Positions 33,548 through 41,476 of a stretch of 64,000 nucleotides of DNA are shown here, piece by piece. Position 1 is the first letter of the stretch. Each line of letters begins with the position of its first letter. The notes under the pieces are model-generated. The model searched no databases. It was not told where the DNA came from and was given only the letters and a program-made list of their open reading frames with translations. The stretch comes from DAORHV01 sp964513925 (GTDB lineage Bacteria > Patescibacteriota > Gracilibacteria > Peribacterales > Peribacteraceae), in contig CAZENR010000004.1 of NCBI GenBank assembly GCA_964513925.1, forward strand, positions 1-64,000, written 5' to 3'. Position numbers and translations under genes: made by a program.

Positions 33548-34570
33548 TTAGTCTGCGGTTTTGCGGTTTTGTTCCTGAGCCTGCTTCACCTTATCCGGGT
33601 GTTGCGCAAGCCAATCTCGGAAGTTTGGCAGGGAGTCCGTTGCGTCAATGGGGCGGCCCACTAGCTGCTCTCCGTACTCTTTGACCAAAGCTGCGCGCAC
33701 GTTTTTTTCGTCACTGTTCGCGTTGTTTTGTTCGCAGTGGCCAAGCGCGTCGTTGCACTTGTCCACCACTGCGTTGAACTTCTTCGCGGCACCGCGTTCC
33801 TGCTCGTTTTTTGGCTGTGAAAAAATGAGCTGGCGATACGAAATTTTGTCCGGAGTCTCTCCTTTCTCCCAAATCAAATTACGGAATTCGCGCATGGCAT
33901 TCCTGGAGCGACCAGAGAATGCCTTGTCGCTCGGCGCCGCGCGAACCACTTTCACCTGATCCCCGTTGGTTTCGCGTTGTTCGCGCTCCTGCTCGGGGTT
34001 AATGCCGCGCTTTTGCAGCTCGTCGACGATCTTCTTTTCCATAATTTCCAACGACTTGAGTGCGGCAGTCTTCAAAATCTCCGCCGCCTGCTGGGAGTCC
34101 GCTCCTTTCATGCCGCCTTCGCCGGCGTCGTCCGGGTTTTCCGCTTTGTAGGCGTCGAATGCACGCTTCAGCTCTCCGCGTAAACCGGGTGCGGCACTCT
34201 CTGCCGTGTGACTGGAGACGAACGCGCGAGATTGCTGGATGAGCGAGTACTTCTGTCGCAAGTCGTTCGTGTCCATGCGGGAGAAATCGGTGTTCTCGTT
34301 CATGCCAAGCTGGCGCTGGCACGTTGCCTCGAGCTCACGGCGAATGAGCTGCTGCAGACGATCCGGGCCTTTTTGCTTGTCGTTGCCCTCTGCGCCGCCC
34401 TGCTCTTGGTTCAGCTTGTCCAGCTTCTCATTACGAGCGCGTTCGCTGGCCACTTCCTTGCGCAGCTGTTCGGCGGTTTTCTCGCCGCCTTGCTTTTCGG
34501 AGGCCTCCTTTTTTTCACGCTGCTCAACGTCGTTTTCGGGCCCTGGCTGTGTTTCGTTTTCGGGCATCAT
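33548..34570 (-). CDS. Hypothetical highly charged protein with coiled-coil N-terminus
   Basis: 340 aa; it starts with two consecutive Met. Residues 1-~70 are almost entirely Glu/Lys/Gln/Arg, a likely disordered or coiled-coil segment. The remainder is helical and polar (for example ILKTAALKSLEIMEKKIVDEL in part). No hydrophobic segment or catalytic motif is visible. The ATG overlaps the stop of the 69-aa gene by 4 nt, implying translational coupling. A scaffold-type role is only a guess. Confidence 0.7.
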   Translation of the reverse strand: MMPENETQPGPENDVEQREKKEASEKQGGEKTAEQLRKEVASERARNEKLDKLNQEQGGAEGNDKQKGPDRLQQLIRRELEATCQRQLGMNENTDFSRMDTNDLRQKYSLIQQSRAFVSSHTAESAAPGLRGELKRAFDAYKAENPDDAGEGGMKGADSQQAAEILKTAALKSLEIMEKKIVDELQKRGINPEQEREQRETNGDQVKVVRAAPSDKAFSGRSRNAMREFRNLIWEKGETPDKISYRQLIFSQPKNEQERGAAKKFNAVVDKCNDALGHCEQNNANSDEKNVRAALVKEYGEQLVGRPIDATDSLPNFRDWLAQHPDKVKQAQEQNRKTAD

Positions 34571-34776
34571 GCGCTTGGGGTGGAATCGGATGCGGCAAAT
34601 GCTTCAAGCGATTGCAGCGCGGTAGCTGCATCGCGGTCCAACTGCTTGCGTTCAATATCATGCGACTGTTGTACCAAGACGCGGTGCCGATCTTTCTCTA
34701 CCTGCAACTCGGCTTGCAACTGAGCGATTTCGCTCTGGTCGTCGGTTGTTGCCGAGAAGAATCCGGGGTTTGGCAT
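34567..34776 (-). CDS. Small coiled-coil hypothetical protein
   Basis: 69 aa from MPNPGFFSATT. A heptad-like acidic/basic helix (EIAQLQAELQVEKDRHRVLV and following) fills the middle, suggesting a coiled coil. A longer frame upstream overlaps the next gene and is unlikely. An extended -10 TGCTATACT (34799-34804 for the hexamer) lies about 22 nt upstream. First gene of the 69-340-134-aa unit; its stop overlaps the next start by 4 nt. Confidence 0.62.
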   Translation of the reverse strand: MPNPGFFSATTDDQSEIAQLQAELQVEKDRHRVLVQQSHDIERKQLDRDAATALQSLEAFAASDSTPSA

Positions 34777-34825
34777 AGATGTGTTTGTGTATCGTTTCAG
34801 TATAGCACAAATGTGTGGTTTTTGC

Positions 34826-35608
34826 CTACTCCAATCCTTGCAATTCCCGTTCCATGGCGAGCCCCTCGTGGAAGAATTCCAGCAACTGCGCGCGGGTCGC
34901 TCCCAACTCGGCGGCAACACGCGCCAATTCCGCATCGAAGCATCGCATATCGGAGCGCACTTCTTCGCCACCAACACGCCGAATAAGCATTGCTCCGCTG
35001 AGTGTGTTCATCTTTACCGTTGTTTTGGATGCGTCTGCGCCAAGCGCCTGGAGCTTCAGTTCGCCGCGCGGCTGCGCGCACATAAAGCTGTCAATTGGGT
35101 GGGGAACATTTGGAATCTGAATTGGCGAATCCGTGGCAATACGGTGGTGCAACATGCCCGCAAAGTGACCACACAGCAGCTGAATATGCAGTGTTTCTGC
35201 CTGCGGCAACCAGAAATATCGCAATCGACGGTCGCCTTCTGGAGGAAGGGGAAGCGTTGGAATTTCTTTGGCGTTTGCCCTGCCGCGAACATCTTCTAGC
35301 ATCACCGGCTCCGATGCCAGCATAGAAATTTCACACGCGGCACGCTCCCCTCCTTCACCTACAAACGGCACGATATGCCCGGCAGTTCCCCGGCCTTCAT
35401 AGTTGTAAAATTGCACCGCAGTGTTTGTCTTACTTGCGCCGAGCAGGCTGGCAAATACCTTGGCTTGGTACAAGCAATCTCCACCGAACTTTGGGTCCGG
35501 ACTTTCTCCGCGTTGCACAAGTAGATTTGCAAAGTTGTTGTACGGACAAACGCGCTGCGTTTTGCGCAGCACCTCTGCGGCCTGAGACAGCGATGTACTA
35601 CACTTCAT
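34826..35608 (-). CDS. Hypothetical protein with transglutaminase/arylamine-acetyltransferase-like Cys-His-acid motif
   Basis: 260 aa, no signal peptide. FGGDCLYQAKVFASLLG (Cys 45), TAGHIVPFV (His 78) and RAACEISML (Glu 93) occur in the order and approximate spacing of the catalytic triad in arylamine N-acetyltransferases and related papain/transglutaminase folds, where Cys sits at a helix start and His on a strand. The preceding CPYNNFANLLVQRG also suits that fold. The C-terminal half is unrecognised. This is inference from motif order; the substrate is unknown. It is upstream of, and on the same strand as, the 69-aa gene but separated by about 50 nt holding a promoter. Confidence 0.65.
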   Translation of the reverse strand: MKCSTSLSQAAEVLRKTQRVCPYNNFANLLVQRGESPDPKFGGDCLYQAKVFASLLGASKTNTAVQFYNYEGRGTAGHIVPFVGEGGERAACEISMLASEPVMLEDVRGRANAKEIPTLPLPPEGDRRLRYFWLPQAETLHIQLLCGHFAGMLHHRIATDSPIQIPNVPHPIDSFMCAQPRGELKLQALGADASKTTVKMNTLSGAMLIRRVGGEEVRSDMRCFDAELARVAAELGATRAQLLEFFHEGLAMERELQGLE

Positions 35609-35630
35609 GAAGTTGCCAACTGTACTCCAC

Positions 35631-36292
35631 TTACGCTGTTGCTTCCACCAATCTCTGTGGAATCTTTCGTACCTGGAACGAGTGTCCGGTATGGCCTAGG
35701 AATGCCTTGAAACCATTGTGGTCAATAGTGAGCGTGGCTGTATTTACCAAGGGATGGAATCGAAACGTGCCTACGTTCCACGCGTCTTCGTCCACAATCA
35801 CTTCTACGATTTTGTTCTTATCGAACATCAATCCGAACGGCGTGACCGATCCCGGTTCCACTCCCAGCAATTCCATAAGCAACTCCGGCGATGCAAAACT
35901 GAAACTCTGCACCCCGTATTCCTTGGCCAGCGCGCGCGTGTCTACGCGTTTGTCGTGCATGACGATTGCCAATACGTGCTTATCCCGCTTTTTGCTCCGG
36001 AGCAGCAGTTGTTTCGTATGCGCGCCCGGCATGGGCTGGCACAGNNNNNNNNNNNNNNNNNNNNNNNNNNNNNNNNNNNNNNNNNNNNNNNNNNNNNNNN
36101 NNNNNNNNNNNNNNNNNNNNNNNNNNNNNNNNNNNNNNNNNNNNTTTTGCTCCGGAGCAGCAGTTGTTTCGTATGCGCGCCCGGCATGGGCTGGCACAGG
36201 CTGTCGGACTCCTCGCAGGTGAAGACCGCCGGATGGTCGTACCGCTGGTAGGAAATGCGCAGCTGCTCAAGAATGCGAAAGAGTTCGTCCAT
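35631..36292 (-). CDS. YbaK/ProX-type aminoacyl-tRNA deacylase, interrupted by a false scaffold gap
   Basis: The N-terminal part (MDELFRILEQLRISYQRYDHP, FTCEESDSL) and C-terminal part (HVLAIVMHDKRVDTRALA, GSVTPFGLM, VDEDAWN) together form a YbaK/EbsC-family protein, which hydrolyses mischarged aminoacyl-tRNA such as Ala- or Cys-tRNA-Pro. The gap and one of two flanking 55-bp repeats add 155 nt; removing them joins both parts in one frame (168 aa). The gene is thus intact in the organism. Start at 36292 is supported by TACACT (36302-36307) 9 nt upstream. Divergent from zwf. Confidence 0.85.
35990..36044. repeat. 55-bp direct repeat, left of the N gap (artefact)
   Basis: Identical to 36145-36199. 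Two contig ends sharing a 55-base overlap appear to have been scaffolded instead of merged. Confidence 0.9.
36045..36144. other. Scaffold gap of 100 N
   Basis: Exactly 100 undetermined bases, a default gap length. The flanking 55-bp identity and frame restoration on removal show no sequence is truly missing here. Confidence 0.95.
36145..36199. repeat. 55-bp direct repeat, right of the N gap (artefact)
   Basis: Second copy of the contig-end overlap described at 35990-36044. Confidence 0.9.
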
Positions 36293-36301
36293 GCAGCTGG
36301 C

Positions 36302-36348
36302 AGTGTACACGCCAATCACTGGTCGCGTCGGCCCCGGCGCGTTACACT
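36302..36348. promoter_or_regulatory. Divergent leaderless promoters of ybaK-like and zwf genes
   Basis: Minus-strand TACACT (36302-36307) 9 nt from the ybaK-like ATG, and plus-strand TACACT (36343-36348) 6 nt from the zwf ATG. The two start codons are only 62 nt apart. Confidence 0.55.
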
Positions 36349-36354
36349 CCGCAC

Positions 36355-37806
36355 ATGCTGCGTGCCGAACATCCGTTCTCGCTCATCCTCTTCGGGGCAT
36401 CGGGGCATTTGGCAAAGATCAAAATTTTCCCCGCACTGTATTTCTTGGCGCTCAAAAAACGCCTGCCAAAGCAGTACTCCATTGTGGGTTATGCGCGCAC
36501 CAAACTCTCGCAGGAGCAGTTCCGTGCAGATTTTGAGCAAGCAGTGGTAGATGCGGTTCCGGAGGTAAACAAGAAGGTGCTCAGTGAGCTGCTTGAGCAT
36601 GTGCACTATCATGCCGGCCAGTACGACAATGCCGCCGATTACAAGGCGTTGGCCGCAACGCTCTCCCGTCTGGAAAGCGGCGCTGCGCACGTACGGTTGG
36701 CATACTTCTCCATTCCACCATCTGTGTTCGGCGCAGTCATCGACAACATGTGTGTCAGCGGATTGCACAAACACGTGGATGGAGGCAGCGACTTCCGCTG
36801 CATTCTGGAGAAACCCGTGGGGCACGATACCGCCAGTTTCGAAGTATTGCGCGACAAGCTCTACAGCTGTTTCGACCCTGGCGAGGTGTACATTTTGGAC
36901 CACTACCTAGGCAAGGAAGCGGTGCGCAATGTCTACTACCTGCGCTACGCGAATCCCGTCATCGAATCCCTGCTCAAGAATACGCTCATCACCTCGGTGC
37001 AAATCACCGCGGCAGAGAGCGCCGGCTTAGAGGGGCGCGCAGGATACTTCGACGCCGTCGGAACGTTTCGGGATATGGTGCAGAGTCACTTGTTGCAAAT
37101 TGCCGCCCTGCTCTGCATGCGGGTGCAGGGTGACGACGCCGCGCTGAAAGCCGCGCGACTGGATGCAATTCAGAAATTCTACCTTCCTCCGGCCGCCGAC
37201 TTAAGCGAGGTCGTCATACAGGGGCAGTACGCTTCGGGAACGGTAAACGGTGCAGCGGTGCCGGGGTACCGCGAAGAAGAAGGTGTCGCCAAGGGTTCGC
37301 GCACGGCAACGTATGCCGCGCTCAAGCTGGCCAGTCGCAGCTCGCGCTGGGAGGGGGTGCCGTTTTTCCTCCGATCGGGAAAGCGCCTGAAGGCAAAGGA
37401 AACCCGCGTCAGCATCCAATTCCAACAATCTATTCCCGCCGCCAAGACCGGCGTGATCAATAACCGGCTCGATATCATCTTGCAGGGCGAAGCCGGTATG
37501 CGGCTGCATCTGCAAACCAAATTAGGCGGCAGCGAACCCAAGTTCCGTCCACTGCTGATGGAAGACCCATTGGTGTGTATGGGTGACTGCATGGTGGAGC
37601 ACAGCCTGTTGCTTCTGGAGGCGATCAACGGCAACCAGCAGTGGTTCTTGGATCCGGCGGAAGTACATGCATGCTGGAACCTCATAGACCCGCTGCAACG
37701 CTACCTCGACGCCCCTTCAACACCGCTGTGGGAGTACGCCTCGGGTTCCAATGGTCCTGCCGAAGCGGACGCCTTTATCGCCAAGCAGGGCTATTCCTGG
37801 TTTTAA
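36355..37806 (+). CDS. zwf: Glucose-6-phosphate 1-dehydrogenase
   Basis: 483 aa. The enzyme oxidises glucose-6-phosphate with NAD(P)+ to 6-phosphogluconolactone. LILFGASGHLAKIKIFPALY is the nucleotide-binding motif (the family's GASGDLAKRK with His for Asp), CILEKPVGHD the EKP motif, and ILDHYLGKEAVRN the substrate-binding/catalytic signature with its His and Lys. The length matches the family. The 6-phosphogluconolactonase gene follows 3 nt after the stop, so both steps form one operon. A 6-phosphogluconate dehydrogenase is not present in the window. Confidence 0.95.
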   Translation: MLRAEHPFSLILFGASGHLAKIKIFPALYFLALKKRLPKQYSIVGYARTKLSQEQFRADFEQAVVDAVPEVNKKVLSELLEHVHYHAGQYDNAADYKALAATLSRLESGAAHVRLAYFSIPPSVFGAVIDNMCVSGLHKHVDGGSDFRCILEKPVGHDTASFEVLRDKLYSCFDPGEVYILDHYLGKEAVRNVYYLRYANPVIESLLKNTLITSVQITAAESAGLEGRAGYFDAVGTFRDMVQSHLLQIAALLCMRVQGDDAALKAARLDAIQKFYLPPAADLSEVVIQGQYASGTVNGAAVPGYREEEGVAKGSRTATYAALKLASRSSRWEGVPFFLRSGKRLKAKETRVSIQFQQSIPAAKTGVINNRLDIILQGEAGMRLHLQTKLGGSEPKFRPLLMEDPLVCMGDCMVEHSLLLLEAINGNQQWFLDPAEVHACWNLIDPLQRYLDAPSTPLWEYASGSNGPAEADAFIAKQGYSWF

Positions 37807-37808
37807 TC

Positions 37809-38498
37809 ATGCGCATTGAACGTGTTTCTCCGGCCGCATTTGCTTCCATGTCGGCTTCGCTGCTTTCGGTTAGGGTGCGTCGCGCCATCGATACGCGCGG
37901 CCGCTGCGTTATCGGGCTATCCGGAGGCTCTACGCCCAAGCCGGTGTATGAACTGCTAGGTACAGATGCCTCCATAGACTGGTCGAAGGTCGGCGTGTTC
38001 TTGTACGACGAGCGCTACGTTCCCGCCGCCGATCCAAACAGCAATCAGCGCCTTGTGCGTGAAACGTTACTGAAAGCCGCGCGCATCCCTGAAGCGCAGT
38101 GCGTCTTTCCGGATACTGCGCTGCCCGTGGACGCATGCTTGCGCGACTACAGCGTGCGTGTGAAGGCACTCTGGAACGATCACCTTCCCGATATCGGCAT
38201 TCTGGGCATGGGCGATGACGGACACATTGCCTCGCTATTCCCGCCGCTGTCCGACCTTGCCTTGTCCGACGAGCGCTTTGCGCTGCATACAACCACGGAG
38301 CGCTTTGCAGTGAAGGACAGATTGTCGTTGTCGCTCAACGTCGTATCGGCAGCGCAGTCGCACACGTTCTTATTTACGGGACAAGCGAAATTCGATGTCT
38401 GGAACGACATGCTGCAAAGCCCCGAAGACGAACGACGTTGGCCCGCCAAACGGGTGATAGACAGTAGCCCAGACGTGACGGTGGTGTTTGGTATCTAG
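37809..38498 (+). CDS. pgl: 6-phosphogluconolactonase
   Basis: A 229-aa DevB-type lactonase hydrolysing 6-phosphogluconolactone. CVIGLSGGSTPKPVYELL, the VGVFLYDERYVP motif, SNQRLVRETLL and the catalytic GILGMGDDGHIASLFP are typical. It starts 3 nt after zwf stops, so it is translated from the same message. The upstream part of the frame lies inside zwf and was excluded. A hairpin (38501-38525) follows the stop. Confidence 0.94.
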   Translation: MRIERVSPAAFASMSASLLSVRVRRAIDTRGRCVIGLSGGSTPKPVYELLGTDASIDWSKVGVFLYDERYVPAADPNSNQRLVRETLLKAARIPEAQCVFPDTALPVDACLRDYSVRVKALWNDHLPDIGILGMGDDGHIASLFPPLSDLALSDERFALHTTTERFAVKDRLSLSLNVVSAAQSHTFLFTGQAKFDVWNDMLQSPEDERRWPAKRVIDSSPDVTVVFGI

Positions 38499-38500
38499 TA

Positions 38501-38525
38501 GCCTTGGAATAAAGGAGTCCAAGGC
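38501..38525. repeat. GCCTTGGA/TCCAAGGC hairpin between convergent genes
   Basis: An 8-bp perfect stem with loop ATAAAGGAG, 2 nt after the pgl stop. It has no U-tract but shares the CTTGGA/TCCAAG core with the hairpins at 7785 and 8200. Confidence 0.55.
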
Positions 38526-38531
38526 ATCGCC

Positions 38532-39548
38532 TTATTTCAAATACAGCAGCGGATTTTTCTTGTTTCCATTCACGCGTACCTCGAAGTGAAGGTGAATACC
38601 GGTGGGTCCGTGCACGCGTCCGGTATTGCCCATGAACGAGATGTTCTGGCCACGGGTGACAATATCTCCTTTTTGCACGTACAGCTCTTTATTGTGTGCG
38701 TACAAGGTCACCAGGCCGTTACCGTGATCGACTTCGATCACGTTTCCGTAGCCGCCGTTCCAGCCGTAATCTGCACGGATGACCGTGCCTGCTTCGGCGG
38801 CAAAAATAGGCCCGCCACCCTTCTGCTGCAGGTCTATGCCGAAGTGGCCGGCGTTGAAGTACTGCGTGTAGTAACAGTCGCATGGGTTTTGCAGCACGCC
38901 GAATGTCGGGGCAATAGTGTAACTTACCTTCGGCGTTGACGGTGTTTGCGGCTGCTTGGTTCCGGGTGTCGTGGGGGTAGTGGTCTTTATAGCGACAACG
39001 GGCTTCTTTACCTCCACGATCGGTTTGCCGCCGGGGATAATAAGCTGCTGTCCCGCCAGCAGATACCCTCCGCGCAACTTGTTCTGGGTAGTGATTTTCG
39101 ATGCATCTACCGCGTACAATTCGGCAATAGACGACAGGTTCTGTCCGCGTTTTACGGTATGCAGAACGCCATCAACCGGCAACAGGAGTAACTTCTGTCC
39201 CGGCTGCACGGTGGCGCTATCTGCCAAGTTATTCGCCCAGCGCACGGTATTCGCCTGAATACCTGCATTGCGCGCAATGGATCCAATACTTTCATTCGGC
39301 TCCACGGTGTGAATAACTCCTTCACTGAAAGCGCTGCGGGTTCCCTGCTCGGTGAGCGATGAGGTTTTCATGAGGAAGCCTTCTTCTACGAATGCTAACT
39401 GCCCTTCGTCTTGGTCGCCTAAATCTTGCGGGGCACTCTGTATTTCCGGTGAGTAGGCCGGCAGGAAGAGAGACACGACAAACACTCCGACACACATCAG
39501 TCGGATGCGTAGTGAAAGCCAGTGCTGGGCGGGGGTGCGTTGCCGCAT
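38532..39548 (-). CDS. Secreted LysM + M23 peptidoglycan endopeptidase
   Basis: 338 aa. An N-terminal signal/anchor (IRLMCVGVFVVSLFLPAYS) precedes two LysM domains (about 80-125 and 130-175: VEPNESIGSIARNAGI, VKRGQNLSSIAELYAV), a Pro/Thr/Lys linker, and an M23 domain with HFGIDLQ (HxGxD), YGNVIEVDHGNGL and HLHFEV (HxH) zinc-binding motifs. It binds and cleaves peptidoglycan cross-links or acts as a divisome regulator. It follows dacA by 4 nt, so the unit reads ftsQ-dacA-lysM/M23. Confidence 0.92.
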   Translation of the reverse strand: MRQRTPAQHWLSLRIRLMCVGVFVVSLFLPAYSPEIQSAPQDLGDQDEGQLAFVEEGFLMKTSSLTEQGTRSAFSEGVIHTVEPNESIGSIARNAGIQANTVRWANNLADSATVQPGQKLLLLPVDGVLHTVKRGQNLSSIAELYAVDASKITTQNKLRGGYLLAGQQLIIPGGKPIVEVKKPVVAIKTTTPTTPGTKQPQTPSTPKVSYTIAPTFGVLQNPCDCYYTQYFNAGHFGIDLQQKGGGPIFAAEAGTVIRADYGWNGGYGNVIEVDHGNGLVTLYAHNKELYVQKGDIVTRGQNISFMGNTGRVHGPTGIHLHFEVRVNGNKKNPLLYLK

Positions 39549-39552
39549 GAAA

Positions 39553-40416
39553 CTACGTTGCTTGCTCAACTGCCTGGAGCACATTGAGAGCGTCAGTATA
39601 CCTGTCCGAAGACTTTAGGAGTACGAGCAGATACGATCGCTCCTTGACGACGAATGCCACGATCAGGCATTCGCCTGCAGACCCTGTAGTCCCCGTTTTT
39701 ACGCCGAAGACACTTTCGTTGTAGTGCAGCATTTCGTTCGTGTTCTTCAGCGGGAATTCCGTGCCGGCGGCACTCACGATGGTGGCAGTACGCATGCCAA
39801 CCGTTGCACGAAAAGCGGGTTGCCGCATGGCAGCGACCGTCAGCCACGCCAAATCGCGAGGTGTGGAGTATTGCTGCTGATTATCTAGACCGGCGGGGTT
39901 GGCAAACTGGGTGGCGCGCATGCCAAGAGCATCGGCTCGGCGGTTCATTTCTTTGACGAATGCTGGCACGCTGCGGCTGTGGTGCAGAGCCAAGGCGTAT
40001 GCCACGTCATTGGCCGATGGAAGTAGCAGCGCCTTCAGCATGGCGCTTAATTTCAGCTGCTCGCCAGGCTTGGCCTTAAGCGTGCTGCCGTTTACATCTT
40101 CGGCAATGGGCGGAACTGTAACAACTTCGTCCAACTTATGATGCTCCAAGAGGATCAGTGCGGTCATGATTTTCGTTAAGCTCGCCATGGGCCTGGGGAC
40201 ATCCGGATCTATCGAGAAGAGCTCTTCTCCGCTGTCCAAATCGATGAGCATGGCCCCCGAGGCGCTGAGCGCCGGTACTTGCAGGCGTTCGCCGATGTGT
40301 GAGGGTGCCGCAACGGATACCACCTCTATGCTCGGCAAAGAGGACAGGCGAGTGGTCGTGTCCGTTGTCGGCGGAATCATGCCGAGGAGCAGCAGCGATG
40401 CAATAGCGCGGTACAT
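39553..40416 (-). CDS. dacA: D-alanyl-D-alanine carboxypeptidase (S11 family)
   Basis: 287 aa. A signal peptide (MYRAIASLLLLGM) is followed by the S11 domain with all three motifs: SLTK (S-x-x-K), SAN (S-x-N) in LLPSANDVAYALA, and KTGTT (K-T-G) in VFGVKTGTTGSAG. It trims the terminal D-Ala of peptidoglycan stem peptides. There is no long C-terminal amphipathic anchor, so it may be released or act as a short form. It sits between ftsQ-like and LysM-M23 genes in one operon. Confidence 0.93.
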   Translation of the reverse strand: MYRAIASLLLLGMIPPTTDTTTRLSSLPSIEVVSVAAPSHIGERLQVPALSASGAMLIDLDSGEELFSIDPDVPRPMASLTKIMTALILLEHHKLDEVVTVPPIAEDVNGSTLKAKPGEQLKLSAMLKALLLPSANDVAYALALHHSRSVPAFVKEMNRRADALGMRATQFANPAGLDNQQQYSTPRDLAWLTVAAMRQPAFRATVGMRTATIVSAAGTEFPLKNTNEMLHYNESVFGVKTGTTGSAGECLIVAFVVKERSYLLVLLKSSDRYTDALNVLQAVEQAT

Positions 40417-40447
40417 GCGTGTGGTAGGCGGGTTGGAAAGAGGGCGC

Positions 40448-41365
40448 TCACTTGTAAATAACGCGGTCGGAGATGCGTAGGTCGATGTAGTCCTTTACCT
40501 GCTCCAACGGCACAGTTTTCAGGAAGTCCCGGAAGCGTTGGAATTGTAGTGCCAGCGGACTGGCAATATCAAACCAGAGCGAGACTTTATTCGCTTTAAT
40601 ATGGAACTCCTGCGCCCGGATATACATCGTTGTCTCCGAGACCGTGAAGCCGAAGTTCTGTGCCAGCATGTCGCGCGCCTGGAAGACTGTTTGCAGGAAT
40701 TCGGGTGAAACAAGGTATGTTCGGTCGGCAGGCTTTACACCCCAGTCGACAACGTGCAGTAGCGGCAACTTGCCGGAGTCATTGAGCTTCATGGGCGAGA
40801 ACACCGTGTATCCCTCGGCGGTGAGATAGGCGTAGCTTCCGGAACCTGCGGTTGCGCCGCTGCCGTAGATCGGCTGATCCAGTGATAGTTCTGCCACGAC
40901 AGTGTCTAAGTATGCCGAAATTACTAATGTGGACGGATACTGCTTGGCAATTTCCACGCGCCGGATGTCCGGGTATTGCTGCTGTAGGAGGGACAATACT
41001 TGCGCCTTGGTCACAAGAGGCAGGCGCGTATGGAACAACGGCGAGAGCACTTGCTGCACCTCTTCAACGTCCAGTCTTGCGTCCTGCCTGCGTACTTGAA
41101 TTTGCTTTACGTCGAACAGCGGCGAGAACAGCACAATGCCAATGCCAACAGCAAGGCACAACCCCGCAGCAATTCCTGCCCATACCTTGAACTCCGAACC
41201 TACTGCCGCAGCCACCTTCGTCCACTTTCGGGTACCATGTGCCAACGTGCGCATGCGCCTCCGGGTAACGGTTGCGCCGTAGTATTTCTTCGCCATCGAA
41301 CGCACCAGCGGACTTGCCGGGCGGTTTAGGTGCTTCGGCAAGCGGCTCGGTTTCTTGAGCGGCAT
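40448..41365 (-). CDS. ftsQ: Cell division protein FtsQ-like (POTRA domain)
   Basis: 305 aa from MPLKKPSR. A basic cytoplasmic head with a hydrophobic helix (WAGIAAGLCLAVGIGIVLFS) anchors it. A POTRA domain (FDVKQIQVRR through YPDIRRVEIAKQYPSTLVI) follows, then an FtsQ/DivIB beta domain ending before DLRISDRVIYK. In bacteria this links FtsB/FtsL to the septal synthase. The start is set by TACACT (41373-41378) 7 nt upstream; longer frames reach into the divergent glycosyltransferase gene. First gene of the ftsQ-dacA-M23 unit. Confidence 0.82.
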   Translation of the reverse strand: MPLKKPSRLPKHLNRPASPLVRSMAKKYYGATVTRRRMRTLAHGTRKWTKVAAAVGSEFKVWAGIAAGLCLAVGIGIVLFSPLFDVKQIQVRRQDARLDVEEVQQVLSPLFHTRLPLVTKAQVLSLLQQQYPDIRRVEIAKQYPSTLVISAYLDTVVAELSLDQPIYGSGATAGSGSYAYLTAEGYTVFSPMKLNDSGKLPLLHVVDWGVKPADRTYLVSPEFLQTVFQARDMLAQNFGFTVSETTMYIRAQEFHIKANKVSLWFDIASPLALQFQRFRDFLKTVPLEQVKDYIDLRISDRVIYK

Positions 41366-41476
41366 GGGTGCCAGTGTAGCAGGAGCGCGCACGGCGTGGG
41401 GTTGCGTAGAACGCGGCGCAGGTGTGAATGAGACAAACGCCTTCAAACCGGCTCGTTTCGCCACTACCATGCACGC

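Noticed and set aside
35631..36319. Broken or duplicated YbaK-like pseudogene
   Set aside because: The duplication is an exact 55-bp contig-end overlap around a default 100-N gap; removal restores the frame.
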